Assembly (NCBI RefSeq): GCF_016802725.1
Contig: NC_052675.1
Span: forward strand, 8,755,622-8,819,621
Reading direction: 5' to 3'
DNA length: 64,000 nt
Origin: Solenopsis invicta
Lineage: Eukaryota > Arthropoda > Insecta > Hymenoptera > Formicidae
Positions 1 to 13,012 of the stretch are shown here, piece by piece. Made by a program: the position numbers and the translations under genes. Position 1 is the stretch's first letter, and each line of letters opens with the position of its first letter. The notes below the pieces were generated by a model, which was given only the letters and a program-made list of their open reading frames with translations, did no database searches and was not told the origin of the DNA.

Positions 1-167
1 TCATTCAAAGAATGTTGGAATACGAACCATCGCAACGCATCACACTAAAGGATGCGCTAATTCATACATTTTTCGACGCATTACCAGCATCTCAGAGATT
101 GCCTGATCCGCGAGCAGCTGGTGATTCTCAACAATCTCACGAACGATCACATTCACTCTCTCGATGA
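1..167 (+). CDS. Doa: LAMMER/CLK dual-specificity kinase, C-terminal exon (partial)
   Basis: Reading from base 3 gives 54 residues ending at TGA 165-167. The segment begins IQRMLEYEPSQRITLKDAL and continues HTFFDALP. This is the last part of kinase subdomain XI (Arg of the RIT motif, then the H-x-FF helix) as found in CLK/LAMMER kinases, followed by a short Ser/His-rich tail ending SHSLSR. Family members phosphorylate SR splicing factors in the nucleus; that role is family knowledge, not visible here. The catalytic core and start lie upstream of the window. Other CMGC kinases share this region loosely, but MLEYEPSQRITL fits CLK/Doa best. The gene runs tail-to-tail with the malic enzyme gene. 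Confidence 0.85.
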   Translation, partial: IQRMLEYEPSQRITLKDALIHTFFDALPASQRLPDPRAAGDSQQSHERSHSLSR

Positions 168-1354
168 AGCTAGGAAAGGGACCGACTTCCCTGCTGGACA
201 GACACTCCACTTTCAGCGACACTATTGCCCTACGTTTTTGTTCTACTATCATTAATTTTTATGAAAACTTGTCTTTTTCGTAACTACGAGGCCCGATGAT
301 GTGACGAGATGCGATGCAAGCATTGACATTTGAAAAATAGTGCGTGTATGTGGATAAATAATCATTGAAATTCTTCATTTAATCCGCAGTCGATTTAACT
401 TGGAACTACATGTAGAAAGGCACGTAGGAAAAGCATTAGTGCGGTGGTGCGTGGAACTTGGACTAATTCAAATATATTCAGTGACGATTACCACTCTTCG
501 TCCGATAAAGGTGATTCGCATCTGTGTTTTTATCACGATTGTCGATCATGAAAAAATGACTAGGTCCCTGTTACTGGCACGCAAGGGCCAGTGTGTCTGC
601 TCAGTGTAGCGTAACAGAGTCCCACAATTGTAAACAATTTTTTAAACGCTCTTCTGTACATTTTTGTCCCTTAAATTTATTACCATGTTATTAAGCGATA
701 ATGAGTTTGAAGTAAAGTTCACTTTCGAGGTCCGCAGTTTAATCTATTCTAAATTGACGACCACGAACGTGTTCTGGCATTAAGTATCATATTATAGGTA
801 AAATGGAAAATAGTTTTACGCGTACACGTCGATAGAGTTGATAGGAATCGAGAGAAAGCGAGTGAGCGAGAGAGGGAGTGTGTGAATAATGATCAATTCA
901 TCGTTGTGAATTATATATATCTTGGAACAGAAGAATACATAATTATCCTAGAAAATATTCTTTTAATAATTCATTTCTTTCAATCATTTCTTATACATTG
1001 AATTCGGGAAAAGAATTCATGTGACTTCGCGATGTATTTGCCGACTTTAACATCGCTGCTTAATTTTTGGCCTAATTAAGCAAAAATTTTTGTCACTCCA
1101 TATTCTATATTATTATACGATAGATTTAAAATTGATACATACACCGAGTATTACTGAAAATGAATGATGTATCTAACATGAAGAGGCAACCTTCACTTTT
1201 TTCGTCACAGACATCTTTGCACAACTGTATCACCCGTGTAAGTTTTGTTTGAACTTAGTTATATTATGTCTACGAACTGAAGAATATTATATCTACTGCT
1301 CGTAAAATGATCGAGGATGTCTGCTTTTGGGACAAAAAAAAAATTTCGAGTAGC

Positions 1355-1360
1355 AATAAA
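1355..1360 (+). terminator. Candidate poly(A) signal AATAAA for Doa
   Basis: AATAAA on the plus strand, about 1.19 kb after the Doa stop. Other A-rich variants occur nearby (for example around 1555), so the site actually used is unknown. Confidence 0.35.
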
Positions 1361-1432
1361 TACATTTCTTTCAAACCAGCCTTGATATTTATTTGTTCAA
1401 CCAGCAAATCAATTCTTACATCGAGCTTATAC

Positions 1433-1438
1433 TTTATT
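1433..1438 (-). terminator. Candidate poly(A) signal AATAAA for Men
   Basis: TTTATT on the plus strand reads AATAAA on the Men strand, about 300 bp past the Men stop. A second copy lies at 1388-1393. This would give a 3' UTR of about 0.3 kb. Confidence 0.35.
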
Positions 1439-1733
1439 TGCAAATAATGGCTTTATATTAAACATAAATTTATTCCTATAAATATATGTTAATATTCCTA
1501 AAAATTGTAATTTATATTTATATTGGTCACATTCGCACATATGCGGTGATAGAAATAAAATAAGCCCGATCAACAGGCTTTAAAAAAGAGAGGAAAATTC
1601 GTTTCCCGAAAAATTCCCTCAAACGTTATGTATATTATAGTACGCTTTTAACATTTATGTATATTATTAATTACTCTTCCGTAAATCCGAAATAATTGAG
1701 TGGAATTAAAACGTCGTCAAATTAATGAAAGTA

Positions 1734-4700
1734 TTATAATTTCGGCCATGCGTAAAGTGGAGGTAGTGACGACTTGTAGATTGGATCGTATAGTTGCGCC
1801 TTGACAAAACTCTCGTAATCCGTAGGCTCGGGATAGACAGTCGCTAAGCCTGTGCATAAGAAAAATATGAAGAGTGTCAGAATGCACGATATGTTTTGTG
1901 TATACCTCCTCTAATGCAATAATATTTGCATTTGTAATAATACTTGTACTCACAGTTCTTGTAGGCATATTTCATGATCTTACACGCTATACTCAGCGAG
2001 CATTTCTGTATGTCGGCCAATGGCGGATAAAGATTTCCGCTGTCCAAGTCTGCTTGCGATACCAAGTCGGACAGAGCCCTTGCGGCAATGAGGAAAGTCT
2101 CCTCGGGAATTATGCGCATACCGGCGCATATCGCGGCTAGTGCGATTCCAGGGAATATGTAACTATTATTACCCTGCCCAGGATAATAAGTTTTGTTGTT
2201 GTATACGACTGGTGGGAAAGGCGAGCCGCTCGCGAATATACATCTTCCCTGTGCAATTAGGATGCATTTAAAGGATGATCGATTAAAGAAAGTGAGCAAA
2301 ATTATTCATTAAAGCTTCACCATGGCAAAAAATTTCTTGTCACTAGTAAATACATTTTTTGAATTTATAATTTATTAGTTCAAAGAAATAATTGAAATAA
2401 AATATTTTTTTTCTTGAATTAATAAATTATAATTCAAGAAAATGTATTTACTTGGTAAGAATTTTTTTTTATTGTGAATGAAATTAGAGAATTGTTTAAG
2501 AATAATATCTGTTATAAATTCTATACAGATATATAATTACTTCAGTAGCAATGTACGCTTCTTCAGCGGTGCATTCTGCTTTGCTCGTTGGATTGCTCAG
2601 AGCGAAAATAACAGGCGTCTCATTGTTACGCGCCATTTCTTTTAGTATTTCCGTCGTAAAGGCACCCCTGATAGCAGCTGCACCGATAATGACCGAGGGT
2701 TTGGCGGTCTTAACAACGTCCAACAGCGTATCGATCGGCGTATCCTCGCGAGCAAAATGCAATTTGTGCTCCGTCAGTCCACCTTTTGGGCGATTTTTCA
2801 CAATCAATCCTTTCGAATCTACCATCCAAATTTTGCTCTTAGCTTCTTCCTCGCTTATCCCTTCTTTTTGCATTGTCATCACGCACAATGCCGCGATACC
2901 TAACGACGCCTGCAAACAGTTAAATAATTTACGGACGTGCGCACGACTCTTCTCGCATATAATCTAACGTGGCTAAAGTACGATTGCGCTTTTGTCGATA
3001 TGTTAACTAAATGTTTCGATATCAACCTCTCCAGCACCCTGAAACACAATCGTGTTCTCCGAAAGTTTTGTTCGGGTAACGCGAAGAGATGCCAGTAACC
3101 CGGCAACGGCGACGGAGGCAGTGCCTTGAATATCATCGTTGAAGGTGCAATAGTCGTTGCGATACTTTTGAAGCAGTCTGAACGCGTTAAAATTCCCAAA
3201 GTCCTCGAACTGGATCAATGTATTTGGACCATATCGCTTGACGACGGCCTTCATGAACTCTTCCACGAACTCGTCGTACTCGGGCCCGGTGACGCGTTTG
3301 TGTCTATGACCTATATACAGGGGGTCGTCCAATAAAGACTGCAAGAAGAATATAAAATTCAAATACATACAAATTTAAGATAAAAATTTTGATTTCCGTA
3401 TCGGCGAAGTATCGCTGTTTATTTTTTCGCGTGGGCCGTTACCTGGGTATTGGTGCCGACGTCGAGAGTGACGGGTAAACACTGGTGGGGCTTGATACCA
3501 GCTAAGGCAGTGTACAAAGACAATTTGCCTATGGGAATGCCCATGCCGTGAGCACCCAGGTCACCCAGTCCCAATATTCTCTCGCCGTCCGTGACGACGA
3601 TCGCGCGTACGTCGTGCTCGGGCCAGTTTTTCAAGACATCGTAGACGTGACCTTTATCGTGAATACTTATGAAGAGGCCGCGTGGCCTACGGTAAACCAG
3701 ACCGAATTTCTGACACGCCAAACCCACGGTTGGCGTGTACACCAACGGCATCATTTTACCTACATCTTCTGCCAACAAACGGTAGAAGAGTTTCTCGTTT
3801 CTATCCTAAGAAATAAGACCCTATGTGAGAATCAACGCGTATGATAGAAGCGGGCCTGATCAAGCGGGCACGGGGAGATCGATAAAACATCTCCGATCAA
3901 GCGACGGCGATAACTGCCGTGTTCATGTACCAGTAGGCCTATGAGATATATGTATTTCGACAGATCGTCCGTGTAACGTTCCAGATTAAGGCGGCAGAGC
4001 TCTAACTGCTCTTCTTGGGTTTTCACGGCTGCCGGTAGGAGACCATGTATACCCAGCATCTGCCTTTCCTCGATGGTGAACGCCATACCCTGAAACGTGA
4101 TAACGCACACCATTCAGTACGGCGCTTGAGAAACGAAGCTGAAACACTTCTTAACAAATCGTAAAAATATGAAAAAGAAAAAAAATGTTTAACTCGATTA
4201 AATGTCTTCAATGCATTTAAGTTAAATATATGAACGCTCAAAGCTCAACTATCTCATGTATTTGAATTAAATACAAAAGTTCTTGAACTGAAAAAATTTA
4301 ATCAAGTTAACTTTTCTTTTCCTCAGTGTGGTACTACGAAATTCTATGATCTGATTTTATTTGTCGAAATATATTTTAATTCAAAGTTTCCGTCTTTCGG
4401 AAAAGGAGAAGGTTGAATGTTCAAGTTATATGTGTGACGCTATCGTTACTTTTCTTTGCGTTCTATCTCGAAAAGAAATTAAATCTAATCAATGAGTCAA
4501 TCAGAGCGGCAGACTAGACTCTGACCTCCAATTAAAACGACTGGTACCGTAAGTGTCGACTGCGCAACGGTCATTAGTGAGCGTGGGTGAAAGGTGATCA
4601 GCTGATCGTCATCCCACTTTGATTTTTACAAAGCGTTGGCCAATGTGCGTGTTGCGTTATATCGGGCGATTGTGATTCAGATACATATATATACCAAAAA

Positions 4701-7700
4701 TTTATCCGCGGGACTTGTAGACTTTCCATGATCTACATTCGCTGTCAAGGATAATGACGCAATAATGCCCATGGCGATGCAAACGTCGGCGATTGTGCTT
4801 AATTGAATCTTGTACGGCTGATGTTAGGCAAAAACGAGTTGTCTCATAGGAGCGATTTAGAAAAGACACGATCGCATCGTTTTAATCAATGTTAAAAGGA
4901 TTTTGTATTTCAGAGACGTTTCAAATATCCAATTAATTCCTTCGAAATAGAGTAAATAGTTAAACCAAAATATTTTAACAAGCTAACACTTTCGGAGAGA
5001 TAAACGCGTAATTTTTTTTTAAATAGGACACCCTGTATATTCGATTAGGATTATAGATATAACATGTATACCGTTGGTAGTGATGTAATTGCATCTCAGA
5101 AGGACATTGCCAATGCTTTTTTAAAGTGAAATGTTAGACTGTGCCAGGTAATCCTTGTATTATGTTCAGTTTAAACGAACCGTCGTCAATATATATTTCT
5201 ATTATCAATAGTATCAATATATCGTCGTTTTACAATTATAATTAATAAATTATTCCATCGTTAAAATTTTAAACGAATGCCTGCGTTTCGCTTGCTCGTT
5301 CTTTGATCACGAACCAGCCATTGGTAGAAACTCAAATATAATAGACTAACATTGTTTGTTTATTAGCTCTGTTGGGTATTATAATTGTTATAACAATTAT
5401 AAGGTTACAACAATTACGATGATTATGAAAGTTGACGAAAAAATTATATAGAAAAGAATTGTATATATTATAATAATTATCATTCAAATTAAAAGAATGA
5501 AACGCTATATCTTGTTCTTTCATTGCTATATCTTTCAAATTTTTTGCTCATTTAATGTCGACTAGCAGTCGATATTAAATTAACAGACATAACAAATTGT
5601 AACGCGGAATTATACGATAATGTAATGGATGTTTCTACAATAATTAATAAAACAATGTCAATATTGAAAGAGCAATGTAATTTATGAGATAGCTTGTTAT
5701 AACCGACTTATCTCGACTGCGGTTAATGAACTGCATTGTTTTGCAATGAATTCATTTACCTTCAGATGCTGGAAAAGTGTAGCCAGTTCTTGTGTATTAT
5801 TCCCGCAAAGTGATAATTAAACCTGATCCGATGTAGTTAATAATCGAACTGTCTGCAATTATATTTTACCTTGACTGGATCATTTTACACTCTTTGATCC
5901 TTTTCCACATGTTTGAAACAGTATATACTATTAAACGAAATAAGAAAATTCAATCTCTCTTTCATACATCTCTCTTTAATCAAAGAGAGCCGCGACGTTT
6001 TTCTTGATCTCTAGCAAAAATTTTATTATCAAAAACGTGATTTAATGATAAAAAAATTCTTTATACAATTTTCATTAAAAAAAATGTACCTTTTTTAATA
6101 CAAAAATACGTAAGAAACATCGAAGAAATGATTGTACAAGAATCATTCGCGATATTATATTTTTTATCCCGGAAATTTGTATTCTCCTCGACACAATAAA
6201 CGCGATGACTCTTTTGTACGACCAAATGCTTCCGTCAAAAATAAGTATTGTGACTTTTGTGAAACCAAATGTTTCCGTGGGTTGGTTCTCGATAACAATG
6301 CATTGTCATATCGTATGTTACTGCGGTACGTAAATGTTGCGTGATAACGTATCTACTGTAGTAATTATATCTGCGCTTACGTAATATGTCTCTTGATGAT
6401 AAGACGTAGACATTCCATACGAAAGCATTTAATTATTAATTTGTCGCGATGTAACGTAAGATATTTTCGTAACTTTATCAGTTTTATTGCCTGATCAATT
6501 TTTTTGTTGAAAAAATATTTACAATAACTTTATCAATTTTCAAAAAATGATCTTTTCCTATCTCGAGATAAATAACGCGAATCACACCAGAGAGAATTGT
6601 AAGTGAATCTAATTTAATAGACGGGTCAACGCTCGTGAAAGAGAGACTTTTTCATTAGAGTCTCGCCTCTGACCTTTTAATGCGCATCCTAAAGCAATGA
6701 CTAATCTGTATCTCAAGTTTTATTATAGTGAATATTCTATATATTCAAATAAGATTCTTTATCCTACTGTTTTTATTTTTAAAATCTATGATTAGGTATG
6801 AAAAAGAAATAAGACGTTAGAACAGCTTAATTTGATTCAGAATATAAATTTGTTGATGTAATGTTATTCAAACCAGATTTCTAAATTTTTTTTTAATTTC
6901 ACAACTATAATTAACGTAATCCGAATGGAGACATCATTTTCTTGGAAAGTGAGTTTTTATTATTAAAAAAATTCATATTTCTTTTTTATTTATTCATAAT
7001 AAAGTATCTTTACGAATTAAAATTTCTTTAATGTACTTGAAATTTTTATTTTAATGTAATCACAGAATATCGTAGTTTTGTTTATTGAATCGAAAATAAT
7101 TTTTGTGATATGTTGTATCTAACTATGAGTAAGTTGATAATGCTGATAAAGTTCTCTAAAAGTACGTCTTTGGAGAATTTCATGATTAGAAAACCTTATT
7201 ACTATTTGTGTAAAAATCACACTCTCCTTATCTTTATAATCTACAACATATATTACAAATATACAATTATATAGAACTCTCAATAGTACTTGAAAATATT
7301 GTACAATTATTCATAATTCAAATTTCACAATAATATTATTAATAAAATATAAAGATATCTTTAATCTATCGTTACAATCGTTATTAAAATTAATTAACAA
7401 GTGTTAATTAATTTTAATTAATTAATCGATTAATTTTAACTAGTTTAGCTTGATATCTTTCCTAATTCTAGATATAAAACGATACGATTAAAAATGCTTT
7501 TAGAGTCGTTGAATAAAGATAAAGAACGCTGATAAAGAATCTTGAATTAAAAAATATTGGTACTTTAGTAACTAAACTAGTTAAAATTATAATCGATACT
7601 GATTGAATCAACAACCACCGAAATTAAAAGCTTTCATTTCGTTTCAATGAACAATAGAATTAGAAAAAGATAACAGAAATAAATGGTTGAACCAGTTAGA

Positions 7701-9933
7701 ATTTAATCGACATTGATTGAACACACTGTGTAATCTTTGAAATTACAAGTTCCATCTCATCTCAATGGGCAATCGAATTAGAAAACGATGAAAGATATAA
7801 GCTGAACCAATTAAAACTAATTAATCGACACTGATTGAAACAACTATGAAACCACTGAAAGCTTTCATTTCGTCTCAATAAACAGTAAGTGATTCACGCT
7901 AGTTATTAAGAAGATAAAAATATCTTTTACGAGCCTTGTATCTTTGAAGATAATTAAAAGGAAAAGTTAGGACGACAGTCTGGTTATCGCGGTAAAAGAA
8001 AGTTAAAATTTCGGCGAAGCATGCAAAGGAGAAAGCCCGCGGGCACAATGCGAGATCGCCAAATGAAGCGCAAGCAAGAACGAGTACCCTTCCATCCAGA
8101 GCAAGCAGAGCTTCAGGGATGCGCGCAGCACGATTTTGATCCGGAATGAGATTCCACCAATCGGCCTCCATTATCTCGTTGCACTATCACACCGAATTTT
8201 TCCCTCGGGATTTTCGCATCCCATGACAAACAACCGACCGTGGAAACGGTTGCTGGGGTTCTTGACTCCCGTGACGGCGACCCTTCGGCCTATGCACGGA
8301 TCGATAGGCACAGCCCTATTCTTGAATTCTTGAATATAAAGTGACTCCGTGACCTACCGCAATCATTGCGCGTACCCCGTTGCTTAACAAAAGGAGACCG
8401 GCCGCGCTCGTCGCGAAAACGTTCGCGAATAATATTTCGCGGATACAACTCGCGAAGATGTTTTACAGAGAAGAAAAGGAGAACGCGTGTTATTTTCTTT
8501 GAAATCTTTTTGCTTTATTTTCTCAAGAGAGGAAATTTCGATTGACTGTGACTGTGAAGCTAAATTCCGTTCGCCTCACGAACATGAGAAATGTCAAATT
8601 AGCTTTTTCGCAAGACGGAAGATATGGTTAAAAAAAAAAAATGCTTTTGAAGCATCGACCGATGAATCGACACTTTTCTCAATTAAACGCGGACAAGACT
8701 TTCTTGCGTTGAAGTAAAATCCCAGCAGGAGAGAAGCGAGTCTTCCCGTGCTAAAAAAAGAAAAAAAAGATCGAAAAGATTCTATTCTCTTTATTTAGCA
8801 AGATGTACTTAAGGGCAGCTAAAACGTGATTTCAGTAGAGAACCTCAAAGAGATTCGAAAATAAGATTTGCGACGCTCCAGGGCCGTATCAATACGTGAA
8901 TGGGGCACTTAACTATATCGAGTTTCCATATTGCGCAAGCGTGAAGTGCAATTACCGTAAAGAGTTTCGCGGAGTCATCCTGCATTCTGCTGTCGAGTTG
9001 CAATCCGATTTGCGGTACGAGTTGTCGCCCGCAGCAAAGTCTCGGATTTCGTCTCGCGAAACATTCGTGTGAACTTTCATAAATTATAAGATCATCCATG
9101 TGAAAATTGTAATTTGCAGTTTGACTCACAACTTCCGTAATAAAAACATTTATTTGAACCTTTAAATTGACTCGATGATATCATAATCTAAAATTAGTTT
9201 CATCGAGAAATTAGCTTCATCGACTAATGTCTTCTCTATTTTTACACAGCAAGGAGAAGATTTCGAGGAATCGCGGTCGTTGAACGTATGTTTCTTCGAA
9301 CCAGAGTCAGGCATCTGGTGAAAGTGTTTTCCTCGAAATCGTCTTGTTCCGATAATTTCATGCGATTAGCCAGGTACGAAGTATCCTGTCTTGCGGAAAG
9401 TCCTACACGTGGCATAGATACATTTTGCTACTTAAAATCGAAACGTGCGTGTCTACTGGTTGACGATAAACAAAAGGTGCAAGTCGAGGAAGGTTCTTCA
9501 AAGTTAGATTCGCTCGTTATTTTCCTCCGTGACATCATCTTTTTTTCCTCGAATTAATTTCCGCGCACCGTGCTGCGTCATCTTAAAGTTACGCGTGTCC
9601 ATTAGGAGTGACGATTATTTCCTGATCTCATACGCGCGACCGCGAATGGCAAGCGTAACGCGTCGTTGCCGTGACACGCGGACAACCTACCTTGTTCAGC
9701 TGCGGGTCCCTGATGTAGTCGAGGCCACGCAGAAGACCGGCGCATAAAGCATCGCCGCTTCCTCGTTGGCCCAGCTGATCGCGCTCCAAACTCGACATGG
9801 TTGACGTTTTGCTCTTGCTACAGTCGGGCTGGCTACTGCTTTGGGTCCTGCGAACGAATGCCACTTGTCTGAGCGGTCTGCGCGCAAACGCACGGCAAGG
9901 TGGTAGGAACGCGATAGAGAGCCGACGTGACAT
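1734..9933 (-). CDS. Men: NADP-type malic enzyme, proximal-promoter isoform with mitochondrial-type leader (7 exons, 618 aa)
   Basis: Oxidative decarboxylation of L-malate to pyruvate with NAD(P)H formation. Coding exons (minus strand): 9691-9933, 3931-4089, 3443-3805, 3027-3338, 2541-2909, 1954-2248, 1734-1849. All junctions are GT..AG and the sum is exactly 619 codons. Landmarks align at constant offset with vertebrate malic enzymes: catalytic Tyr157 (PLVYTPTVG), catalytic Lys228 (GIPIGK), metal ligands Glu300-Asp301 (FEDFGNF) and Asp324 (FNDDIQGT), dinucleotide loop GAGEASLG at 356-363, and SNPT further on. Ser391 in VDSKG is the residue typical of NADP enzymes, where NAD-type ME2 has Lys. 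The start at 9931-9933 is the first ATG after an in-frame stop 8 codons upstream. Residues 1-29 are rich in Arg, Ser and Ala with no acidic residue, a mitochondrial presequence pattern. A second Met (residue 46, 9796-9798) could give a leaderless protein. Exact exon borders are my reading of splice consensus. Confidence 0.93.
2334..2461. repeat. Palindromic MITE-like hairpin in Men intron
   Basis: Bases from about 2334 (TTCTTGTCACTAGTAAATAC) reappear inverted, ending at 2461 (GTATTTACTTGGTAAGAA). Arms are about 45 bp, AT-rich and slightly diverged. No coding content. It sits between the exons at 1954-2248 and 2541-2909. Confidence 0.6.
4165..4332. repeat. Imperfect inverted repeat, MITE-like, CTCAGTGT terminus
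   Basis: TTTAACTCGATTAAATG near 4188 is mirrored by AATTTAATCAAGTTAAC near 4300. The right edge (TTTTCTTTTCCTCAGTGT) resembles the end of the hairpin element at 10306-10527, so the two may be one diverged family. Borders are approximate. Confidence 0.4.
7575..7885. repeat. Diverged tandem repeat, 115 bp period, about 2.7 copies
   Basis: Units begin near 7575, 7690 and 7805 with AACYAGTTAAAATT-like sequence, each followed by a TCGAYAYTGATTGAA block, then a CATYTCRTYTCAATG block and an AATTAGAAAA block. Units differ by perhaps 15-25%. The last copy is truncated. No coding potential. Confidence 0.7.
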
Positions 9934-10305
9934 GACGTGCGCACGTCGGCGAAATCAAAGGGGTAGAATAATGAACACCGCCGTGCCTGCTGAGAAGGCA
10001 GCTGCCGTCAATCGTTAATCTTTTAACCTTGGGCGCATCTTTCACTAGCTATACGTTATATTACATAAATAATAGTAGCAACATTGGGACGACGGCGATT
10101 ATTTATAGTTTCGTCTGATATCTAGAGTTCATTTCTTTTTTTTTTTTTCAATATTTCTTTCTGTAAACGCTATTGCGAGACAACAAAAAAGCGGATTAAT
10201 ATCTATGGTCAGAGTCGAGTAGTAATTAGTTGAAAAGTTAAAAGTTAAATGAATCTTATAGTGCTTAAAAATATTTTTTTTTGTATCATACTATATTGTG
10301 TAATG

Positions 10306-10527
10306 TACACTAAGAAAAAAATTGTTAAATTTTAATAAATATTTGTTTGAATACTTGCAATGAAATATTTACCTGCGCTACATAAATATTTACTCAATGA
10401 AAGAAAAACGATAGTTAAATTACATTAGTGATTCTTGTACTGAATAGATATTTATTTACACTTGGTATTTTATTGCAAGTATTCACAGAAATGTTTATTA
10501 AAAATTGATAATTTTTTCTCTCAGTGT
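10306..10527. mobile_element. Palindromic MITE, terminus ACACTRAGARAAAAA
   Basis: The left arm (ACACTAAGAAAAAAATTG...) and the inverted right arm (ACACTGAGAGAAAAAATT...) match over about 65 bp, including a shared GAATACTTGCAAT block. The centre is unpaired. No open frame of note. Length about 220 bp. Confidence 0.7.
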
Positions 10528-11118
10528 AATACTATAATTTACGTTTTACATAACATAATTAATATCGGGTTTTCTTTTCTGCAAAATTTAAGAACGTTTA
10601 GTACTGCTGGGGTATATTGATTCGTCTCTTTGGGGTGCAAAGCTTGTCAAATACGCACCTGCGAAGAGGCACGGTTTAGCGCACGCGCATCTATCACATA
10701 ATCATGCGTTGTGCATTTGCGGTATAACAAATGTCATGTTTAATTCATCGTGAGAAAAACATATGCAAACGATTGCATGCGTCGATATTGGAATTTTAGA
10801 AAACCACTATCGTGACGAGAACAAAGTTCGACGAGAGTTCAAATCGATTGATGACGTTCGAATTGATCACTCTCCTTAGCCTCGACTAGATCAAAGTTTA
10901 AAGTATATACGTCCTGTGACTGTGCACTATTTTCCCATTGCAATTATCGGAGTACGTACTGTATGTATATGTCAAATGTGATAGATCCGTGTAATAGTAC
11001 GAAAGAAAGTAATTAAGGAACTTTAACGAAAAGTTATAGAAAGGGTAGAAGAACTTCCCTTTTGCATCAAAGATTAATTTACTCGTCGATGCACATGATA
11101 AAACATTTGTTAAACGAT

Positions 11119-11229
11119 CCCGCACAGCACGTAATATTATTGCAACAATATTGCGACAATATCGCAGTAATATTACAGCGATATTGCAGCAATATTGTTG
11201 TTATATTGCAATATTGCGTGCTGTACGGG
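11119..11229. mobile_element. 111 bp palindromic element with 13 bp terminal repeats
   Basis: Starts CCCGCACAGCACG and ends CGTGCTGTACGGG (one mismatch between termini). The interior is built of repeated CAATATTG/ATATTGC-like steps that also fold back on themselves. Superfamily not assigned; no clear target duplication beyond an AT dinucleotide. Confidence 0.7.
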
Positions 11230-12489
11230 ATAATTTGCGCGTGTCCGCGTACTGTTATCAAATTTAATATTTTATTTATAAATTAAGATTATATGAGATA
11301 ACAAAGAAATATTGTTTCCTTTTTTTTTTAATATTTTGGTAGTATTTTTATAGTAATTTTTTTCTATAATCTTTTACAGACAAATTTTTAACTTGGAAAA
11401 AATTAATAAATTAAATTTTATGCATTTCAAAAATAATTAGTCACAGTTCAAAAATTAAATAACTTAAAATTAACCAAGTTAAAAGTTAACTTTTTAACCT
11501 TGTCATTTAACTTTCAATTTTTTACCTAGTTACTATTCAACTATGTAATAAGAGCTAAAACAATAGGATTTTTTTCTGACGTAAAGTAAAAACGATATTC
11601 AACGAGATGAAGATGAGGCAAGGATTTATGCACGTGTCACGTGGAAAATTTTTAACGTAACCTTTACCTGCTCTTGGACAGGCGATGCTGACTACAGATT
11701 TCGGGTTCCAGTTCGCAGGTAGCGTAACGCAAACCGCTCGACTGACGGAGAAAACTCGTCAAGTGACAGCCGAGCGGCGTCAGGAGCTGCTTCGTAGACA
11801 TGCTTTACACAGACTAAACGTTTTCGAGTCTGTCTTATCTCTCGTACGACGTATCAGCGGGAAAATACATGCCTCGCGCACATGTATACACACGTACACT
11901 CTCTAAATCGAAATCAATGTATTATTCATTGAAAGATAGTGCATATATCATTGATTGTTATAGTTGTAAATATAGACGAGATTTTTAATTAGTCGCTTAA
12001 TCAATCGCACTCCGCGCAAATGCAACTTTGCTCCGGAAAAACTGCATTTGCGCATGAGGCGACAAGTTACAAAAATTCGCCTACCCGGACGCACAAATCG
12101 ATGAGGAGTCTCACTTTCAAATTAAATTAAGAAATCGTATGCAAATTAATAATTAAAAATGAATATTTAGAAAATTTCATCAAGATATTTTGAAGATGGT
12201 ACGTAAATATCGATTATTTATCATACTGAAATCGAATCAACATCTCTATATATCGACTCAGTTTGAATATGATGTTGTCTACTGGATATCAATCATTAAT
12301 AATAATCGATAAGTTATACGATATCTTTTATATATCAAATCGATATCCACATTAAAAACAAATATGTTGAAAAACTGAAATATTTAGTACGATACGTTCA
12401 AATAAATATTGAGTTGGTTTAATTAATTCTTGATTAAAAAATTGGAATGACTTGAGTGAACTATACCTTTTTTTGTGCGAATAATTACT

Positions 12490-12757
12490 ACAGTCACACA
12501 AAAAGTGTCATGTCCCGTATCCGAGAGATTAGACCCATATATTTTAAACTTCTGAAATCGAATATGACCTCAGAATTGCGCCATCAGATCAGGATTTCTT
12601 TTTACCTTCAAAACATTGCTAAACATTCCTTAAAATTACACTATTCAGCCCAGTAAAAAAAACCTTGATCTGATGGCGCAATTCTGAGATCATATTCGAT
12701 TTCAGAGGAACACATAGGTCTAATCTTTCGAACACGACACTTTTTTTGTGTGGCTGT
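12490..12757. mobile_element. Foldback MITE, 268 bp, arms about 100 bp
   Basis: Termini ACAGTCACACAAAAAGTGTC and its inverse GACACTTTTTTTGTGTGGCTGT. Arms share a GATCTGATGGCGCAATTCTGAG block at near identity, meeting around an AT-rich loop at about 12600-12660. The open frame 12456-12656 is a by-product of one arm. Confidence 0.8.
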
Positions 12758-13012
12758 GTTATTGAATCAATCCAATGTTTAGTTGATCGTATAAGATAAA
12801 AAATTTTAGTCTTTTTTCAGTGTATAGATGTAAAGTGTCGATAACATGTCGTTTCTTTATTAATTTTCTTTCAAAGATCAATAAAAGAAATACAGTTATC
12901 GTCAAATCAAACAGCCCGAACGATCATGATCATCGACTTGTGAACTTATAACTACATCAATCAGTGACGTATGTAGTGTCTTTCTAATACACTGATTTCA
13001 CCTTTCTCTTAA

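Larger units (their letters stand above)
168..1733. other. Convergent 3' flanks of Doa (+) and Men (-)
   Basis: No coding sequence is recognised between the Doa stop and the Men stop. A 69-codon open frame at 400-609 has no recognisable similarity and lies where the Doa 3' UTR is expected. The stretch is AT-rich and carries candidate poly(A) signals for both strands about 70 bp apart, so the two 3' UTRs may abut or overlap. Confidence 0.6.
4090..9690 (-). other. Men intron (5.6 kb), AT-rich, no genes recognised
   Basis: Between the exon starting GMAFTIEE and the first exon. Open frames inside are short and unlike any family I know. Besides the two repeats listed separately I see AT-rich unique sequence, a TTAATTAATT-rich palindromic patch near 7380-7440, and a less AT-rich stretch around 8000-9500. 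Confidence 0.6.

Noticed and set aside
5024..5040. GGACACCCTGTATA motif as a transposon end
   Set aside because: The motif is common near arthropod repeats, but no partner terminus was found nearby; a similar ACAGGGTG at 38756 is also alone.
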